In this document: positions 7,456 through 18,545 of the stretch, piece after piece
How positions within the stretch are numbered: position 1 is the stretch's first letter
Layout of the letters: every line of letters starts with the position of its first letter
DNA from: Microvirga terrae
Lineage (GTDB): Bacteria > Pseudomonadota > Alphaproteobacteria > Rhizobiales > Beijerinckiaceae
Assembly (NCBI RefSeq): GCF_013307435.2
Contig: NZ_CP102845.1
Span: forward strand, 620,001 to 684,000
Direction of reading: 5' to 3'
Length of the DNA: 64,000 nt
The notes under the pieces: generated by a model
Seen by the model: only the letters and a program-made list of their open reading frames with translations
What the model was told of the DNA's origin: nothing
The model's database searches: none
Program-made: the position numbers and the translations under genes

Positions 7456-7896
7456 ATGAAACCTGACAGCACCGAACCCAACATCCTGGTGCAAAGCTCG
7501 GCAGTCGATCTGGGCGACATGTTTCCCGAATATGCGAAGACCAACGTCCTTCAGGTCGCCGGAAAATACTTCGGTCACCTGAGCTCGGCCTCCGTTCACG
7601 TGACGCGCGAAGGCATCACCTATCGCTGCACGGTGAACATGCAGATGGGCGCGCTCAAGATGATGAGTGGGGAGGCCAAGAACAAGGACCTCTACGCGGC
7701 CTTCCGGGCGGCCCTGCAGAAGACCGGAAAGCAGCTTCGCCGGTCCAAGCGCGAGCTGCGCGAGGACAAGGCCGAGCGCATCGACAAGGACATGCTCCTG
7801 CGTGAAGGCACGACGCCGCGCCGCACGGAACGGCGCAGCGAAGACGTCGTCCCGGCGGCCAACGACGAGGGCGACTACCGCGCCGCCGCCGAATAA
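7456..7896 (+). CDS. HPF/RaiA-family ribosome-associated protein (short form)
   Basis: A 146-residue protein whose first ~110 residues match the ribosome hibernation factor fold: an alternating beta segment (SSASVHVTREGITYRCTVNM), then a long basic helix (YAAFRAALQKTGKQLRRSKRELRED). Family members bind the 30S subunit at the mRNA/tRNA site and inactivate ribosomes under stress. The C-terminal tail is charged, without the extra dimerisation domain of long HPF. GGAGGAG before the ATG at 7456 fixes the start. Position between htrA-like and clpB genes and the EcfG-like promoter fit a stress role. It is divergent from canonical RaiA/HPF, so the molecular function is inferred. Confidence 0.75.
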   Translation: MKPDSTEPNILVQSSAVDLGDMFPEYAKTNVLQVAGKYFGHLSSASVHVTREGITYRCTVNMQMGALKMMSGEAKNKDLYAAFRAALQKTGKQLRRSKRELREDKAERIDKDMLLREGTTPRRTERRSEDVVPAANDEGDYRAAAE

Positions 7897-7987
7897 TCCG
7901 ACAGGTTGAGGCTTCCGCCACCCTTGGCTCCCCGTCGCACCGAAGGGGCGTTTCACCCGCATGTGTCCCTGCGATGGAGTCCCTGCC

Positions 7988-8081
7988 ACGTCATCACCGG
8001 CCTTGTGCCGGTGATCCCGATGGTTCGGAACGCCGCGCTTTTCCGATCGAGATGGCCGGCACATGGCCGGCCATGACGTCG
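7988..8081. repeat. Composite REP-like palindrome pair (copy B)
   Basis: Two palindromes flank about 40 bases. The first carries ACGTCATCACCGGC...GCCGGTGAT, the second GATGGCCGGC...GGCCGGCCATGACGTC. Outer ends are ACGTCAT and ATGACGT, so the whole unit is also an imperfect inverted repeat. It lies in the 296-base region between the convergent HPF-like and clpB genes, which otherwise holds only the clpB terminator. Confidence 0.75.
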
Positions 8082-8133
8082 GAGTGTTGTTCCCCACGGC
8101 CGCAAGCCTGAATGACAGGAACGATGTCGTGAA

Positions 8134-8165
8134 AACAAAAATGGCCGGGCTTCGTGCCCGGCCAT
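8134..8165 (-). terminator. Rho-independent terminator of clpB
   Basis: Perfect inverted repeat ATGGCCGGGC, TTCGT loop, GCCCGGCCAT. On the minus strand the stem runs into TTTTTGTTTTC. It lies 28 bases past the clpB stop. Confidence 0.8.
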
Positions 8166-8192
8166 CTTCGTCCATCGTTATGGACAAGCCGC

Positions 8193-10811
<2,619 letters not shown>

Positions 10812-10934
10812 TCTCATCCCTCCTCAGATCCGCCCGCCCTCCTCGAGGCACGGGCCGATCCTGCGATGTCGGACCTCCTCCTGGAGCATCCGCGAACCTT
10901 AGGTGGTGTGTCCAATTCGTCACAACAAGGGGGA

Positions 10935-10959
10935 GGAACCCGCTCGCGATGCTGGCATT
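10935..10959 (+). promoter_or_regulatory. Putative EcfG-type promoter of the two small genes at 10989-11600
   Basis: GGAAC, 16 bases, CATT: a perfect -35 element and one mismatch in the -10 relative to CGTT. It ends 29 bases before the ATG at 10989, in the divergent region with clpB. Confidence 0.5.
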
Positions 10960-10988
10960 GACACTGCAACAGTCTTGAGGAGACCCCC

Positions 10989-11315
10989 ATGTCACGCGAT
11001 CCGCGCTCGGACGCCGAAAAAGCCCGCGCCGACCTGGCCCGCAATGCGGAGCTCGGCCTGGCGGTTCCGGAAAGCCCGCTCGAGGAAGGGCCTTCGGTGA
11101 CGCCGGAGACCTTCGGCGACACCACCGAGAACGGGCAGGTGCCCCCAAGGCCCGGCCAGACCCTGGCGCAGGCCGAGGCGGACCGCGACATCGGCGATTC
11201 GACCGGGACCATCGCCACGTCCCGGGACATTCCGGTCGACCCCAGGAACGTGAAAGCCCCTCCGACTCATCGCAGCGACAAAGAAGACGGCGTGCTCACC
11301 CGCGCCAAGGAGTGA
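10989..11315 (+). CDS. Hypothetical small hydrophilic protein
   Basis: A 108-residue acidic, Pro- and Thr-rich protein (MSRDPRSDAEKARADLARNAELG...) with no signal peptide, membrane segment or recognised motif; probably disordered. GAGGAG lies before the ATG. It is followed six bases later by a second small gene, so the two form an operon. An EcfG-like promoter precedes it. It lies divergently beside clpB. Function unknown; shared regulation and composition group it with the other small stress-type proteins here. Confidence 0.75.
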   Translation: MSRDPRSDAEKARADLARNAELGLAVPESPLEEGPSVTPETFGDTTENGQVPPRPGQTLAQAEADRDIGDSTGTIATSRDIPVDPRNVKAPPTHRSDKEDGVLTRAKE

Positions 11316-11321
11316 CAAGAC

Positions 11322-11600
11322 ATGGCCCTTTCCGATCTGATCGCCCGTTTGAGCCCGAGCCGCCGCCGCGCCGAAAAGGCCGAGAAGGCGCGCGACGAGC
11401 TGAAGGCCAATGCCGAGAAGGCCCTGCGCATGAAGCAGGAGGCCGGCCCGCAGACCCATATCCCCGAGCACCAGACCTCCCATGAGGGCATGCAGAAGGA
11501 CCCGCACATGGTGGAGTTCGACCGTTCGAGCGGCCGCGAGGCCGGCTTCACGCCCCAGCTCAAGCGCTCCAAGGTGGCCCGTTCGGGCGACGCATCGTAA
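11322..11600 (+). CDS. Hypothetical small hydrophilic protein, helical N-terminus
   Basis: A 92-residue protein. The first 40 residues (SRRRAEKAEKARDELKANAEKALRMKQE) should form one long charged helix; the rest is polar and His/Gln-rich (THIPEHQTSHEGMQKDPHM). No membrane segment or known motif. It starts six bases after the preceding small gene, with AAGGAG upstream, and ends at a strong terminator, so the two form a short operon probably controlled by the EcfG-like promoter at 10935-10959. Function unknown. Confidence 0.75.
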   Translation: MALSDLIARLSPSRRRAEKAEKARDELKANAEKALRMKQEAGPQTHIPEHQTSHEGMQKDPHMVEFDRSSGREAGFTPQLKRSKVARSGDAS

Positions 11601-11620
11601 GGCTTGCGCCTGCGCTCGTG

Positions 11621-11650
11621 AAAAGCCCCGCCGTTTCGGCGGGGCTTTTT
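11621..11650 (+). terminator. Rho-independent terminator of the small-gene operon
   Basis: Inverted repeat AAAAGCCCCGCCG, TTTC, GGCGGGGCTTTTT with a terminal U-tract, 20 bases past the stop at 11600. Confidence 0.85.
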
Positions 11651-11680
11651 CTGTTTGCCGCCCGAAACGACACACCCTGC

Positions 11681-11790
11681 CGTCATAGCCGTCCCCGGAC
11701 TTGATCCGGGGATCAGTCCCGGCCATCCCAAGTGGAAGGGCGCAGCGTTTCGGAGGAACGGGATCACCGGCACAAGGCCGGCGATGACGT
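11681..11790. repeat. Composite REP-like palindrome pair (copy C)
   Basis: A first palindrome (CGTCATAGCCGTCCCCGGAC...CCGGGGATC) and a second (GATCACCGGC...GCCGGCGATGACGT) face each other across about 45 bases. Same layout and core as copies B and D. It fills most of the gap between the small-gene operon and the MOSC gene. Confidence 0.7.
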
Positions 11791-11836
11791 GAGCGGATCC
11801 CTTGCTCCTGCCTCGCTCGCCTTCTATCGATAGGCC

Positions 11837-12619
11837 ATGAGCATCCGCATCGCCTCCCTCCAGCGCTATCCGGTCAAGGGCCTGTCGCCCGAGCCCCTGT
11901 CCTCCGTGTCCCTCACGAAGGGCGATTACTTTCCCGGCGACCGGCTGTTCGCCATCGAGAACGGCCCGGCCGGCTTCGACCCGGAGAACCCGCAGCATCA
12001 GCCCAAGATCAAGTTCCTGATGCTGATGCGCAACGAAAGCCTGGCGCGGCTCAAGACCCGCTATCTCGATTCGATCACGACGCTGTTCATCGAGGAGGGC
12101 GGGCGCGAGGTGGCCCGCGGCGATCTCTCCACCCGGGAGGGGCAGCTTGCCGTCGAGGCCTTCTTCCGCCGCTTCATGCCCAGGGACCTGCGCGGCCCGC
12201 CGAAGGTGCTCGCCGCTCCGCAAGGCTTCCGGTTCACCGATTCCCGGCGCGGCTTCGTCTCGCTCATCAACCTGGCGAGCGTGCGCGAGCTGGAGAATGT
12301 GGTGGGGGCACCGGTCGATCCCCTGCGCTTTCGCGGCAACGTCCACCTGGAGGGGCTGGAGCCCTGGGCCGAGTTCGGTCTCGTCGGCCAGGTGCTGACC
12401 ACGGCCTCGGGAGCACGCCTGAAAGTCACCAAACGGATCGAGCGCTGTGCCGCCACCAACGTGGACCCGGACACGGGCATTCGCGACCTGGAGATCCCGA
12501 AAAGCCTCATGAAGGCGTATGGGCACTTCGATTGCGGCATCTATGCCGAGGTGCTGAGCGGCGGAACGCTCGAGGTCGGCGGGGATCTGGAGGCCGAGCA
12601 GGCGACCCTGGCGCTGTAA
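11837..12619 (+). CDS. MOSC domain-containing protein
   Basis: A 260-residue protein of the MOSC superfamily (molybdenum cofactor sulfurase C-terminal), related to YcbX and mARC, which bind molybdenum cofactor or transfer sulfur for reductive detoxification. An N-terminal MOSC beta-barrel region starts IASLQRYPVKGLSPEP. The C-terminal MOSC domain has the conserved cysteine in RCAATNVDPDTG. No fused ferredoxin domain is present, unlike YcbX. It stands alone between two REP-like repeats, with no molybdenum gene nearby. Substrate unknown. Confidence 0.85.
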   Translation: MSIRIASLQRYPVKGLSPEPLSSVSLTKGDYFPGDRLFAIENGPAGFDPENPQHQPKIKFLMLMRNESLARLKTRYLDSITTLFIEEGGREVARGDLSTREGQLAVEAFFRRFMPRDLRGPPKVLAAPQGFRFTDSRRGFVSLINLASVRELENVVGAPVDPLRFRGNVHLEGLEPWAEFGLVGQVLTTASGARLKVTKRIERCAATNVDPDTGIRDLEIPKSLMKAYGHFDCGIYAEVLSGGTLEVGGDLEAEQATLAL

Positions 12620-12658
12620 TCTCTTTCCCTTCCGTGGTCCGGCCGGGAACGACATCCT

Positions 12659-12750
12659 CACGTCATCACCGGCCTTGTGCCGTTGATCCCGATCGTAAGG
12701 GCTCGGTGCCTCACCGGATCGGGATGGCCGGGACAAGCCCGGCCATGACG
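12659..12750. repeat. Composite REP-like palindrome pair (copy D)
   Basis: First unit CGTCATCACCGGCCTTGTGC...TGATCCC, second unit GGGATGGCCGGG...CCCGGCCATGACG, about 40 bases apart. The first 20 bases are identical to copy B. It lies between the convergent MOSC and DUF4167 genes. Confidence 0.75.
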
Positions 12751-12798
12751 GGGCGGGAATCCGTTCCCCCCGCAGGATCGCGGCCGCCGTTCTCGGGC

Positions 12799-12830
12799 CA
12801 AAAAAAAGGGAGAGCCTGGCTCTCCCTTTT
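12799..12830 (-). terminator. Rho-independent terminator of the DUF4167 gene
   Basis: Inverted repeat GGGAGAGCC/GGCTCTCCC. Read leftward, the stem is followed by a run of seven to eight T. It lies 22 bases past the stop at 12852. Confidence 0.8.
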
Positions 12831-12851
12831 CGCATCTTGTGAGGTGAAGGC

Positions 12852-13868
12852 TTACTCGGCGGCCGGGGTCTCGGCCGGATCCGGCGTGAAGCCGGCATTC
12901 TCGGCATTGGCCGCCTCGATCATCTCCTGGCGGGTGCGGCGGCGGCGGCGCGGACGGGGAGCCTCCTCGTCGTTGGCCGCTTCCTGCACCACGGGCGGAG
13001 CCGGGGGAGCCTCCTCGACGGTGGCCGGCGCCGGCGTGCGGACCGGGTTCGTCAGGAAGGCCGGAAGCGTACCCTGCTCGGGCGCCTCGGCGTCGTCCCG
13101 GCGGCGGTCGCGCTGGAAGCGCTCGCGGCGCTCAGGGCGGTCCCCACGCTCGAAGCGGTCATTGCGCTCGGGACGGTCGGTCCGCTCCTGGCGGTCCTGC
13201 CGATCCTGACGTTCGAACCGGGCAGGACGCTCGCCGCCCTCGGAACGGGCCTCGTAGGGCTGCTCGTCGCGCTGCTGATCCTGACGTTGGAAGTCCTGGC
13301 GCGGCTGGCGGTCGCGCTGGAAGCGCTCGCGACGGTCGCCCCGATCTTGGCGGTCGTTCCGGTCGCCGCGATCCTGGCGGTCGCCCCGATCCTGACGATC
13401 GTTGCGGTCGAAGCGCGGCTGACGCTCGTTGCGCTCGCCCCGGTTCTCGTAGGGCTGCGGCTGGGAGCCGAAATCCTGGTCGTCGCCATTGCCGAAATCC
13501 TGGCCGCCGGCGCGCTCGAAGCCGGGGCGCTCGCCCTGGCCGAAGCCCTCGTCCTCGCCGCCCTCCTCGTCGAAGGAGCGCTGCTGCTGGTAGCCGTACT
13601 GCTCACGCAGCTGCTCCTGGGCGGCCGCGATGATGCGGAAATAGTGCTCGGCGTGCTGGAAGTAGTTCTCGGCCGCCACCGGGTCGCCGCTCGACTGCGC
13701 GTCGCGGGCGAGCTGGCTGTACTTCTCGGCAATATGCTGAGCCGTGCCGCGGATCTTCACGTCCGGGCCGTTCGACTCGTAGCTCTTCGTCAGGGGATTG
13801 GGCCCCTTGTTGTTGTTGCGGTTGTTGTTGTTACGACCGCGCATACGCCTGTTTTGTCCTGGTCTCAT
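12852..13868 (-). CDS. DUF4167 domain protein with Arg/Asp-rich repeats
   Basis: A 338-residue protein conserved in alphaproteobacteria beside prmC. MRPGQNRRMRGRNNNN and the following SYESNGPDVKIRGTAQHIAEKY are the DUF4167 hallmark (about 1-90). Residues about 143-257 are low-complexity, built from repeats such as NDRQDRGDRQDRGDR and QRDR, then an acidic/proline stretch and a basic RPRRRRRTRQEM box near 320. Such composition suggests RNA or ribosome binding, but this is inference. The ATG at 13868 matches the family N-terminus; the ribosome site is weak. It follows prmC after a 361-base gap and ends in a terminator. Confidence 0.88.
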   Translation of the reverse strand: MRPGQNRRMRGRNNNNRNNNKGPNPLTKSYESNGPDVKIRGTAQHIAEKYSQLARDAQSSGDPVAAENYFQHAEHYFRIIAAAQEQLREQYGYQQQRSFDEEGGEDEGFGQGERPGFERAGGQDFGNGDDQDFGSQPQPYENRGERNERQPRFDRNDRQDRGDRQDRGDRNDRQDRGDRRERFQRDRQPRQDFQRQDQQRDEQPYEARSEGGERPARFERQDRQDRQERTDRPERNDRFERGDRPERRERFQRDRRRDDAEAPEQGTLPAFLTNPVRTPAPATVEEAPPAPPVVQEAANDEEAPRPRRRRRTRQEMIEAANAENAGFTPDPAETPAAE

Positions 13869-14229
13869 CGTTCGCTCTACGAGCCTCGCTGGTTCTTCAC
13901 GCCCACGCGATATGCAAGCCAATATTCACCGAACGGGCTCAACGCCCACCGTTCGCGTGGCAACCGTCTGACATTCGGCCATAGCCCATCAAAGGCTCAA
14001 GCCATCCTTCAGTGTCGGGTTCAGATGATCGCGCCAGGCTGTTTCTGTTTCAAAAGCCCCTGCCTGCGCGACTGATATCGTTTGGTCTTCCGGCATGCCC
14101 CTCAGGGGCTGCCGATTTGTTTAGACCGAGGACGATCTCTAGACCCGAATCTAGCGGGTTCCTCTCGGTCCAACAAGGGCTAATTCCGATTTTATCCCGC
14201 TCTTGGACACAAAAGCCGCATCCTGTTCA
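13869..14229. other. Intergenic region between prmC and the DUF4167 gene
   Basis: No convincing gene. It is less GC-rich than its surroundings. The one notable structure is a nested inverted repeat: outer arms GACCGAG (14124-14130) and CTCGGTC (14164-14170), inner arms CTAGA/TCTAG (14139-14154). It may end the prmC transcript or lie in the DUF4167 leader; there is no U-tract. The leftward DUF4167 promoter should be here but is not recognisable. Confidence 0.5.
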
Positions 14230-15078
14230 TCACGATCGCCTCATGGCGACGCAGCGGGGATGACCTGACAGATCGTGGGCGATCCGCAGGATTTCAAGGC
14301 CGCAAGTCCTTGCCAAGCTGACTAAATCGTCCGCCTGATCGTAGCCGATCTCGACCACGAGCAGGCCGCCGGACGCCAGCAGCCGCCCCGCCTCGCCCAG
14401 GAGGACCCGGTAGGGATCGAGGCCGTCCGGGCCCCCGTCGAGGGCGAGCCGCGGATCGTGGTCGCGCACCTCCGCATCGAGGGTTGGAATGACCCCCGAG
14501 GCGATGTAGGGCGGGTTGGACACGATGAGGTCGAACGGGCCCGAAACCGCATCGGCCCAGCGCGAGAGGGCGAAATGGCAGCGGCCGCCGACGCCGTTCT
14601 CCGCAGCGTTGGCCCGGGCCGTCACGAGGGCCCCGAAGGACAGGTCGATTCCCAGCCCCCTGGCGTTCGGCAGCTCGTGAAGGAGCGCCACCAGGATGAT
14701 GCCCGATCCGGTGCCGAAGTCGACCAGCCTGAGGGGCGCCTGCCGATCCGGCAGCAACGCGAGGGCGGTCTCGACCACCGTTTCCGTGTCGGGCCGGGGC
14801 ACCAGGGTCTCGGGGGAGAGGCGGAAGGGCAGGCCCCAGAACTCCCGGGTGCCGACGATCCGGGCGACCGGCTCATGGGCGAGGCGCCGGCGCGCGAGAC
14901 CGGACAGCGTCCCGGCCTCTTCGGGCGACAGCGGGACGTCCGGACGGGTGATCAGATCCGTGGCCGGAATGCCGAGAGCCGTCAGAAGCAGGACCCGGGC
15001 ATCGAGCGCCGCAGTCTCGAATCCGGCCTCCTGGAGGGTCCGGCGGAGCTCCCTCAGGGCCTCGGACCGGGTGGTCAC
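14230..15078 (-). CDS. prmC: Peptide chain release factor N5-glutamine methyltransferase PrmC
   Basis: A 282-residue SAM-dependent methyltransferase that modifies the glutamine of the GGQ motif in release factors RF1 and RF2. The N-terminal helical domain (1-85) is followed by a Rossmann domain with the SAM motif DFGTGSG (120-126) and the substrate motif NPPY (188-191). Length is normal. It lies 22 bases downstream of prfA in the same direction, so enzyme and substrate are co-transcribed, a widely conserved pairing. Likely read from the upstream ptsP-prfA transcript. Confidence 0.97.
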   Translation of the reverse strand: MTTRSEALRELRRTLQEAGFETAALDARVLLLTALGIPATDLITRPDVPLSPEEAGTLSGLARRRLAHEPVARIVGTREFWGLPFRLSPETLVPRPDTETVVETALALLPDRQAPLRLVDFGTGSGIILVALLHELPNARGLGIDLSFGALVTARANAAENGVGGRCHFALSRWADAVSGPFDLIVSNPPYIASGVIPTLDAEVRDHDPRLALDGGPDGLDPYRVLLGEAGRLLASGGLLVVEIGYDQADDLVSLARTCGLEILRIAHDLSGHPRCVAMRRS

Positions 15079-15100
15079 GACCTGGGGCCCGGCCGCGCGC

Positions 15101-16189
15101 TCACGCCGCCTGATCCTGGGCGGCGAGCTGGGCCGCCTGATGCTCGGTGACCAGCGCGTCGATCAGCTCGTCCAGGGCCTGGCCGCCGATTACCTCCTCC
15201 AGCCTGTAGAGGGTCAGGTTGATCCGGTGGTCGGTCACGCGCCCCTGGGGGAAGTTGTAGGTGCGGATGCGCTCGGAGCGGTCGCCGGAGCCGACCTGGG
15301 CCTTGCGGTCGGCGGCCCGGGCGGCGTCCTTGGCGGTGCGCTCGGCGTCGTAGAGGCGGGCGCGCAGGAGCGCCATGGCGCGGGCACGGTTCTTGTGCTG
15401 GGAGCGCTCGTCCTGGACGAATACCACCATGCCGGTCGGCAGATGGGTGATGCGGATCGCCGATTCGGTCTTGTTCACGTGCTGGCCGCCCGCGCCCTGC
15501 GCCCGCATGGTGTCGATCTTCAGGTCGGCGTCGTTGATCACGACGTCCACGTCCTCGGCTTCGGGCAGCACCGCCACGGTGGCCGCGGAGGTGTGGATGC
15601 GGCCCTGGGTTTCCGTGTCCGGCACGCGCTGCACCCGATGGACGCCGCTCTCGAACTTCAGCCGGGCGAACACCCCGCGTCCCTTGATCTCGGCCACGAC
15701 TTCCTTGTAGCCGCCGGCCGTGCCCTCACTCTCGGACACGATCTCGACCTTCCAGCCCTTCAGGTCCGCATAGCGGGTGTACATGCGCAGCAGGTCGCCT
15801 GCGAAGAGGGCCGCCTCGTCGCCGCCGGTGCCGGCGCGGATTTCCAGAATGGCGCTCTTCTCGTCGGCCTCGTCCCGGGGCAGCAGCATGATGCGCAGGT
15901 CCTGGGCGGCCTTCTCCAGGTCCGCGCGGGCCTGGGGCAGCTCGTCCTCGGCGAGGGAGCGCATCTCGGCATCGGTCCCGGAATCGTCGATCAGGGCCTG
16001 GAGGCCGTTCAGGTTGTCCTCCATGGCGCGATAGGCCCGGATGGCGTCCGCCACGCCATCGAGTTCGGACAATTCGCGAGAGAGGGCCACGAAGGTCTCG
16101 GGATCCGGGCCGGCATTGAGCGTCGCCGTGATGATGTCATGGCGGGCCAGGATGGCGTTCAGGCGATCAGAGGGAGGGGCAATCGACAT
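15101..16189 (-). CDS. prfA: Peptide chain release factor 1
   Basis: A 362-residue class I release factor for UAA and UAG stops. Visible motifs: the PxT-type codon-recognition tripeptide (PDT, 190-192) and the peptidyl-transferase GGQ (234-236, in [12 protein letters not shown]), whose glutamine would be methylated by the neighbouring PrmC. The ATG at 16189 overlaps the ptsP stop by one base (TGATG), implying translational coupling. The frame stays open far upstream inside ptsP, but those codons lack family similarity. Length is standard. Confidence 0.98.
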   Translation of the reverse strand: MSIAPPSDRLNAILARHDIITATLNAGPDPETFVALSRELSELDGVADAIRAYRAMEDNLNGLQALIDDSGTDAEMRSLAEDELPQARADLEKAAQDLRIMLLPRDEADEKSAILEIRAGTGGDEAALFAGDLLRMYTRYADLKGWKVEIVSESEGTAGGYKEVVAEIKGRGVFARLKFESGVHRVQRVPDTETQGRIHTSAATVAVLPEAEDVDVVINDADLKIDTMRAQGAGGQHVNKTESAIRITHLPTGMVVFVQDERSQHKNRARAMALLRARLYDAERTAKDAARAADRKAQVGSGDRSERIRTYNFPQGRVTDHRINLTLYRLEEVIGGQALDELIDALVTEHQAAQLAAQDQAA

Positions 16190-18456
16190 CAGACCGGAAT
16201 ACCATGGGTTCCCGCAAAATGGGCGAGCTTGGGACGCAGCGTTTCGCCGCCCCCGGCGTTCTTCAGCTCCTCGCGGATCAGGGCGCTGAGTTCCGCGACG
16301 TTCATTTCCAGCAGCATGGCCTTCACGGGCCCGATCGCGGCCGGCGACATGGAGAGCGAGCGGAAGCCGAGGCCGATCAGGGCCATGGCCTCGAGGGGGC
16401 GCCCGCCGATCTCGCCGCACACGGTCGCCAGGCAGCCGGCCGCCTGCGCCTGCTCGGCCACCATGTTCAGGGCCCGCAGCATGGGGGCGCTCAACGGGTC
16501 GAACCGGTCCGCCACGCGCCGGTTCTCGCGGTCGATGGCGAAGAAGAACTGCATCAGGTCGTTGGTGCCCAGCGAGATGAAATCGGCGCTCTCGCAGATC
16601 TCCTTGAGCTGGAACAGGAGCGAGGGCACCTCCAGCATGACGCCGAGCTTCAGGTCCGACGGCAGGGGGTGGCTGTGGTTGGCCAGATGCGCCTTCTCCC
16701 GCTCGACGATCTGCTTGGCGCGCTCGAACTCGTCGCAGGTTGCCACCATGGGGAACATGATCTTCAGCGGCCGTCCGGCCGCCGCCTTGAGCAGGGCGCG
16801 GACCTGGGCGCGCAGCAGGCCCGGCCGGTCGAGGCCGATCCGGATGGCCCGCCAGCCGAGGGCCGGGTTCTCCTCCTCGACGGACTGCATGTAGGGCAGG
16901 ATCTTGTCGCCCCCGATGTCGAGGGTGCGGAAGGTCACGGGCCGGTCGCCGGCCTCCGCGAAGACCGTGCTGTAGAGCGCCTGCTGCTCGGTCGCCGAGG
17001 GCATGCGCTCGGCGATCATGAACTGCAGCTCGGTGCGGAACAGGCCCACGCCGGCCGCTCCGGTCTCGGCGAGATGCGGCAGGTCGACCACCAGCCCGGC
17101 ATTGATCTGCAGGGTGACCTCGACCCCGTCCCGGGTGACCGCCGGCACGTCGCGAAGCTTGAGATACTGCTCCTGCCGGCGGGCCCGGAGGCGCGCCTTC
17201 TCGGCATAGGCCGCCTCCACGTCGGGATTGGGCCTGATCTGCACCTCGCCGGCCGCGCCGTCCACGATGATGGCGTCCCCCGGCTCGGTCAGGGAGGTGG
17301 CGTTCGACACCTCGCCCACGGCCGGGATGCCGAGCGCCCGGGCCACGATGGCGATGTGGCTCGTCGGTCCGCCCTCCTCGAGCACGACGCCGCGCAGGCG
17401 CGAGCGGTCGTAGTCGAGGAGCGCCGCCGGGCCCATGGAGCGGGCCACCAGGATGGCATTTTCCGGCAGCTGCTCCCGTTCGGCCACCAGGTCGCGCCCG
17501 ACCAGGCGGTGCAGCAGGCGGTTGGCGAGGTCGTCGAGGTCGTGCAGGCGCTCGCGCAGGTAGGGGTCGGTCTGGCGCAGCATGCGGGCGCGGTTGTCGG
17601 ACTGGACGCGCTCGACGGCGGCTTCCGCCGTCAGGCCCGAGGCCACGGCCTCGCGCATGCGCCGGAGCCAGCCCTGGTCGTGGGCGAACATGCGGAAGGT
17701 CTCCAGGACCTCCCGGTGCTCCCCGTGATGAGCCACGTCGCCGCGCTCGATCAGCTCGTCGATGGACAGCCGCACCTCGGCGATGGCCGAGTCCAGGCGC
17801 CTGAGCTCGGCCTCGCTGTTCTCGGCGATGAGGTTCTTGACCACCACGCGGGGCTCGTGGAGCACCACATGGCCGAGGCCCACCCCGTCGGCGAGCGCGA
17901 CGCCCTTCTGGTAGACGGGGCGGCGGAGCGCAATGCCCGTGTCGACGGGCGCCAGGGCCTGCAGCTCGCCCGTGGCCAGCATCTCGGCCACCACCATGGC
18001 GGTGGTCTGGAGCGCCTCGACCTCCTCCTCGGCATAGACCCGGTAGGTGCGGTTCTGGACGACCAGGACGCCGAGCGTGTTGCCGGCCCGCAGCAGCGGC
18101 ACGCCCAGGAAGGCGTGGTAGATCTCCTCGCCCGTCTCGGGCTTGTAGGAGAAGGCCGGGTGGCTCTGGGCGTCGGACAGGGCCAGGGGCTCGGCGGTCG
18201 ACGCGATGAGGCCGACGAGGCCCTCGCCGGAGCGCATGATGGTGAGGTGGACGGCCTCCCGGTTCAGGCCTTCCGTGGCGAACAGCTCGAGCACGCCGTC
18301 GCCGCGCATCACGTAGACGGAGCACACCTCCGCGACCATGTTGGCGGCGATCTGGGTGACGATCTTGTCGAGACGGTCCTGCGCCCCGACCGGCTCCGCC
18401 ATGATCTCGCGGAGGCGGCGCAGCAGAAGGCGCGGACCGCCGGGAGCGCTTGGCAT
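16189..18456 (-). CDS. ptsP: GAF-domain phosphoenolpyruvate-protein phosphotransferase (enzyme I-Ntr)
   Basis: About 755 residues; first enzyme of the nitrogen PTS, passing phosphate from PEP to NPr (PtsO) and then EIIA-Ntr to regulate potassium, carbon and nitrogen responses. It has an N-terminal GAF domain (about 10-165), the PEP-utiliser swivelling domain with the phosphorylated histidine in [12 protein letters not shown] (H367), and the C-terminal TIM barrel with the [10 protein letters not shown] and CGEIGG motifs. The ATG at 18456 is chosen; a GTG at 18480 is also possible and neither has a strong ribosome site. It is the first gene of ptsP-prfA-prmC. Confidence 0.96.
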   Translation of the reverse strand: MPSAPGGPRLLLRRLREIMAEPVGAQDRLDKIVTQIAANMVAEVCSVYVMRGDGVLELFATEGLNREAVHLTIMRSGEGLVGLIASTAEPLALSDAQSHPAFSYKPETGEEIYHAFLGVPLLRAGNTLGVLVVQNRTYRVYAEEEVEALQTTAMVVAEMLATGELQALAPVDTGIALRRPVYQKGVALADGVGLGHVVLHEPRVVVKNLIAENSEAELRRLDSAIAEVRLSIDELIERGDVAHHGEHREVLETFRMFAHDQGWLRRMREAVASGLTAEAAVERVQSDNRARMLRQTDPYLRERLHDLDDLANRLLHRLVGRDLVAEREQLPENAILVARSMGPAALLDYDRSRLRGVVLEEGGPTSHIAIVARALGIPAVGEVSNATSLTEPGDAIIVDGAAGEVQIRPNPDVEAAYAEKARLRARRQEQYLKLRDVPAVTRDGVEVTLQINAGLVVDLPHLAETGAAGVGLFRTELQFMIAERMPSATEQQALYSTVFAEAGDRPVTFRTLDIGGDKILPYMQSVEEENPALGWRAIRIGLDRPGLLRAQVRALLKAAAGRPLKIMFPMVATCDEFERAKQIVEREKAHLANHSHPLPSDLKLGVMLEVPSLLFQLKEICESADFISLGTNDLMQFFFAIDRENRRVADRFDPLSAPMLRALNMVAEQAQAAGCLATVCGEIGGRPLEAMALIGLGFRSLSMSPAAIGPVKAMLLEMNVAELSALIREELKNAGGGETLRPKLAHFAGTHGIPV

Positions 18457-18545
18457 GAGCTTACTGTTCCCGTCCTTCACGAGCCGGCAGGGCGAACCGG
18501 CGGCTACCTATGATGAATGTCGCAGCCCGACAGTTCCCTCGTCAA

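Noticed and set aside
13098..13442. Tandem DNA repeats as a satellite or CRISPR-like array
   Set aside because: The repeats are in frame and encode the low-complexity RD/RQ part of the DUF4167 protein.
16190..18325. Very long upstream extension of the prfA frame through ptsP (over 1000 codons in total)
   Set aside because: The added part is in another frame of ptsP, which is the real gene. prfA has a normal start at 16189 overlapping the ptsP stop.
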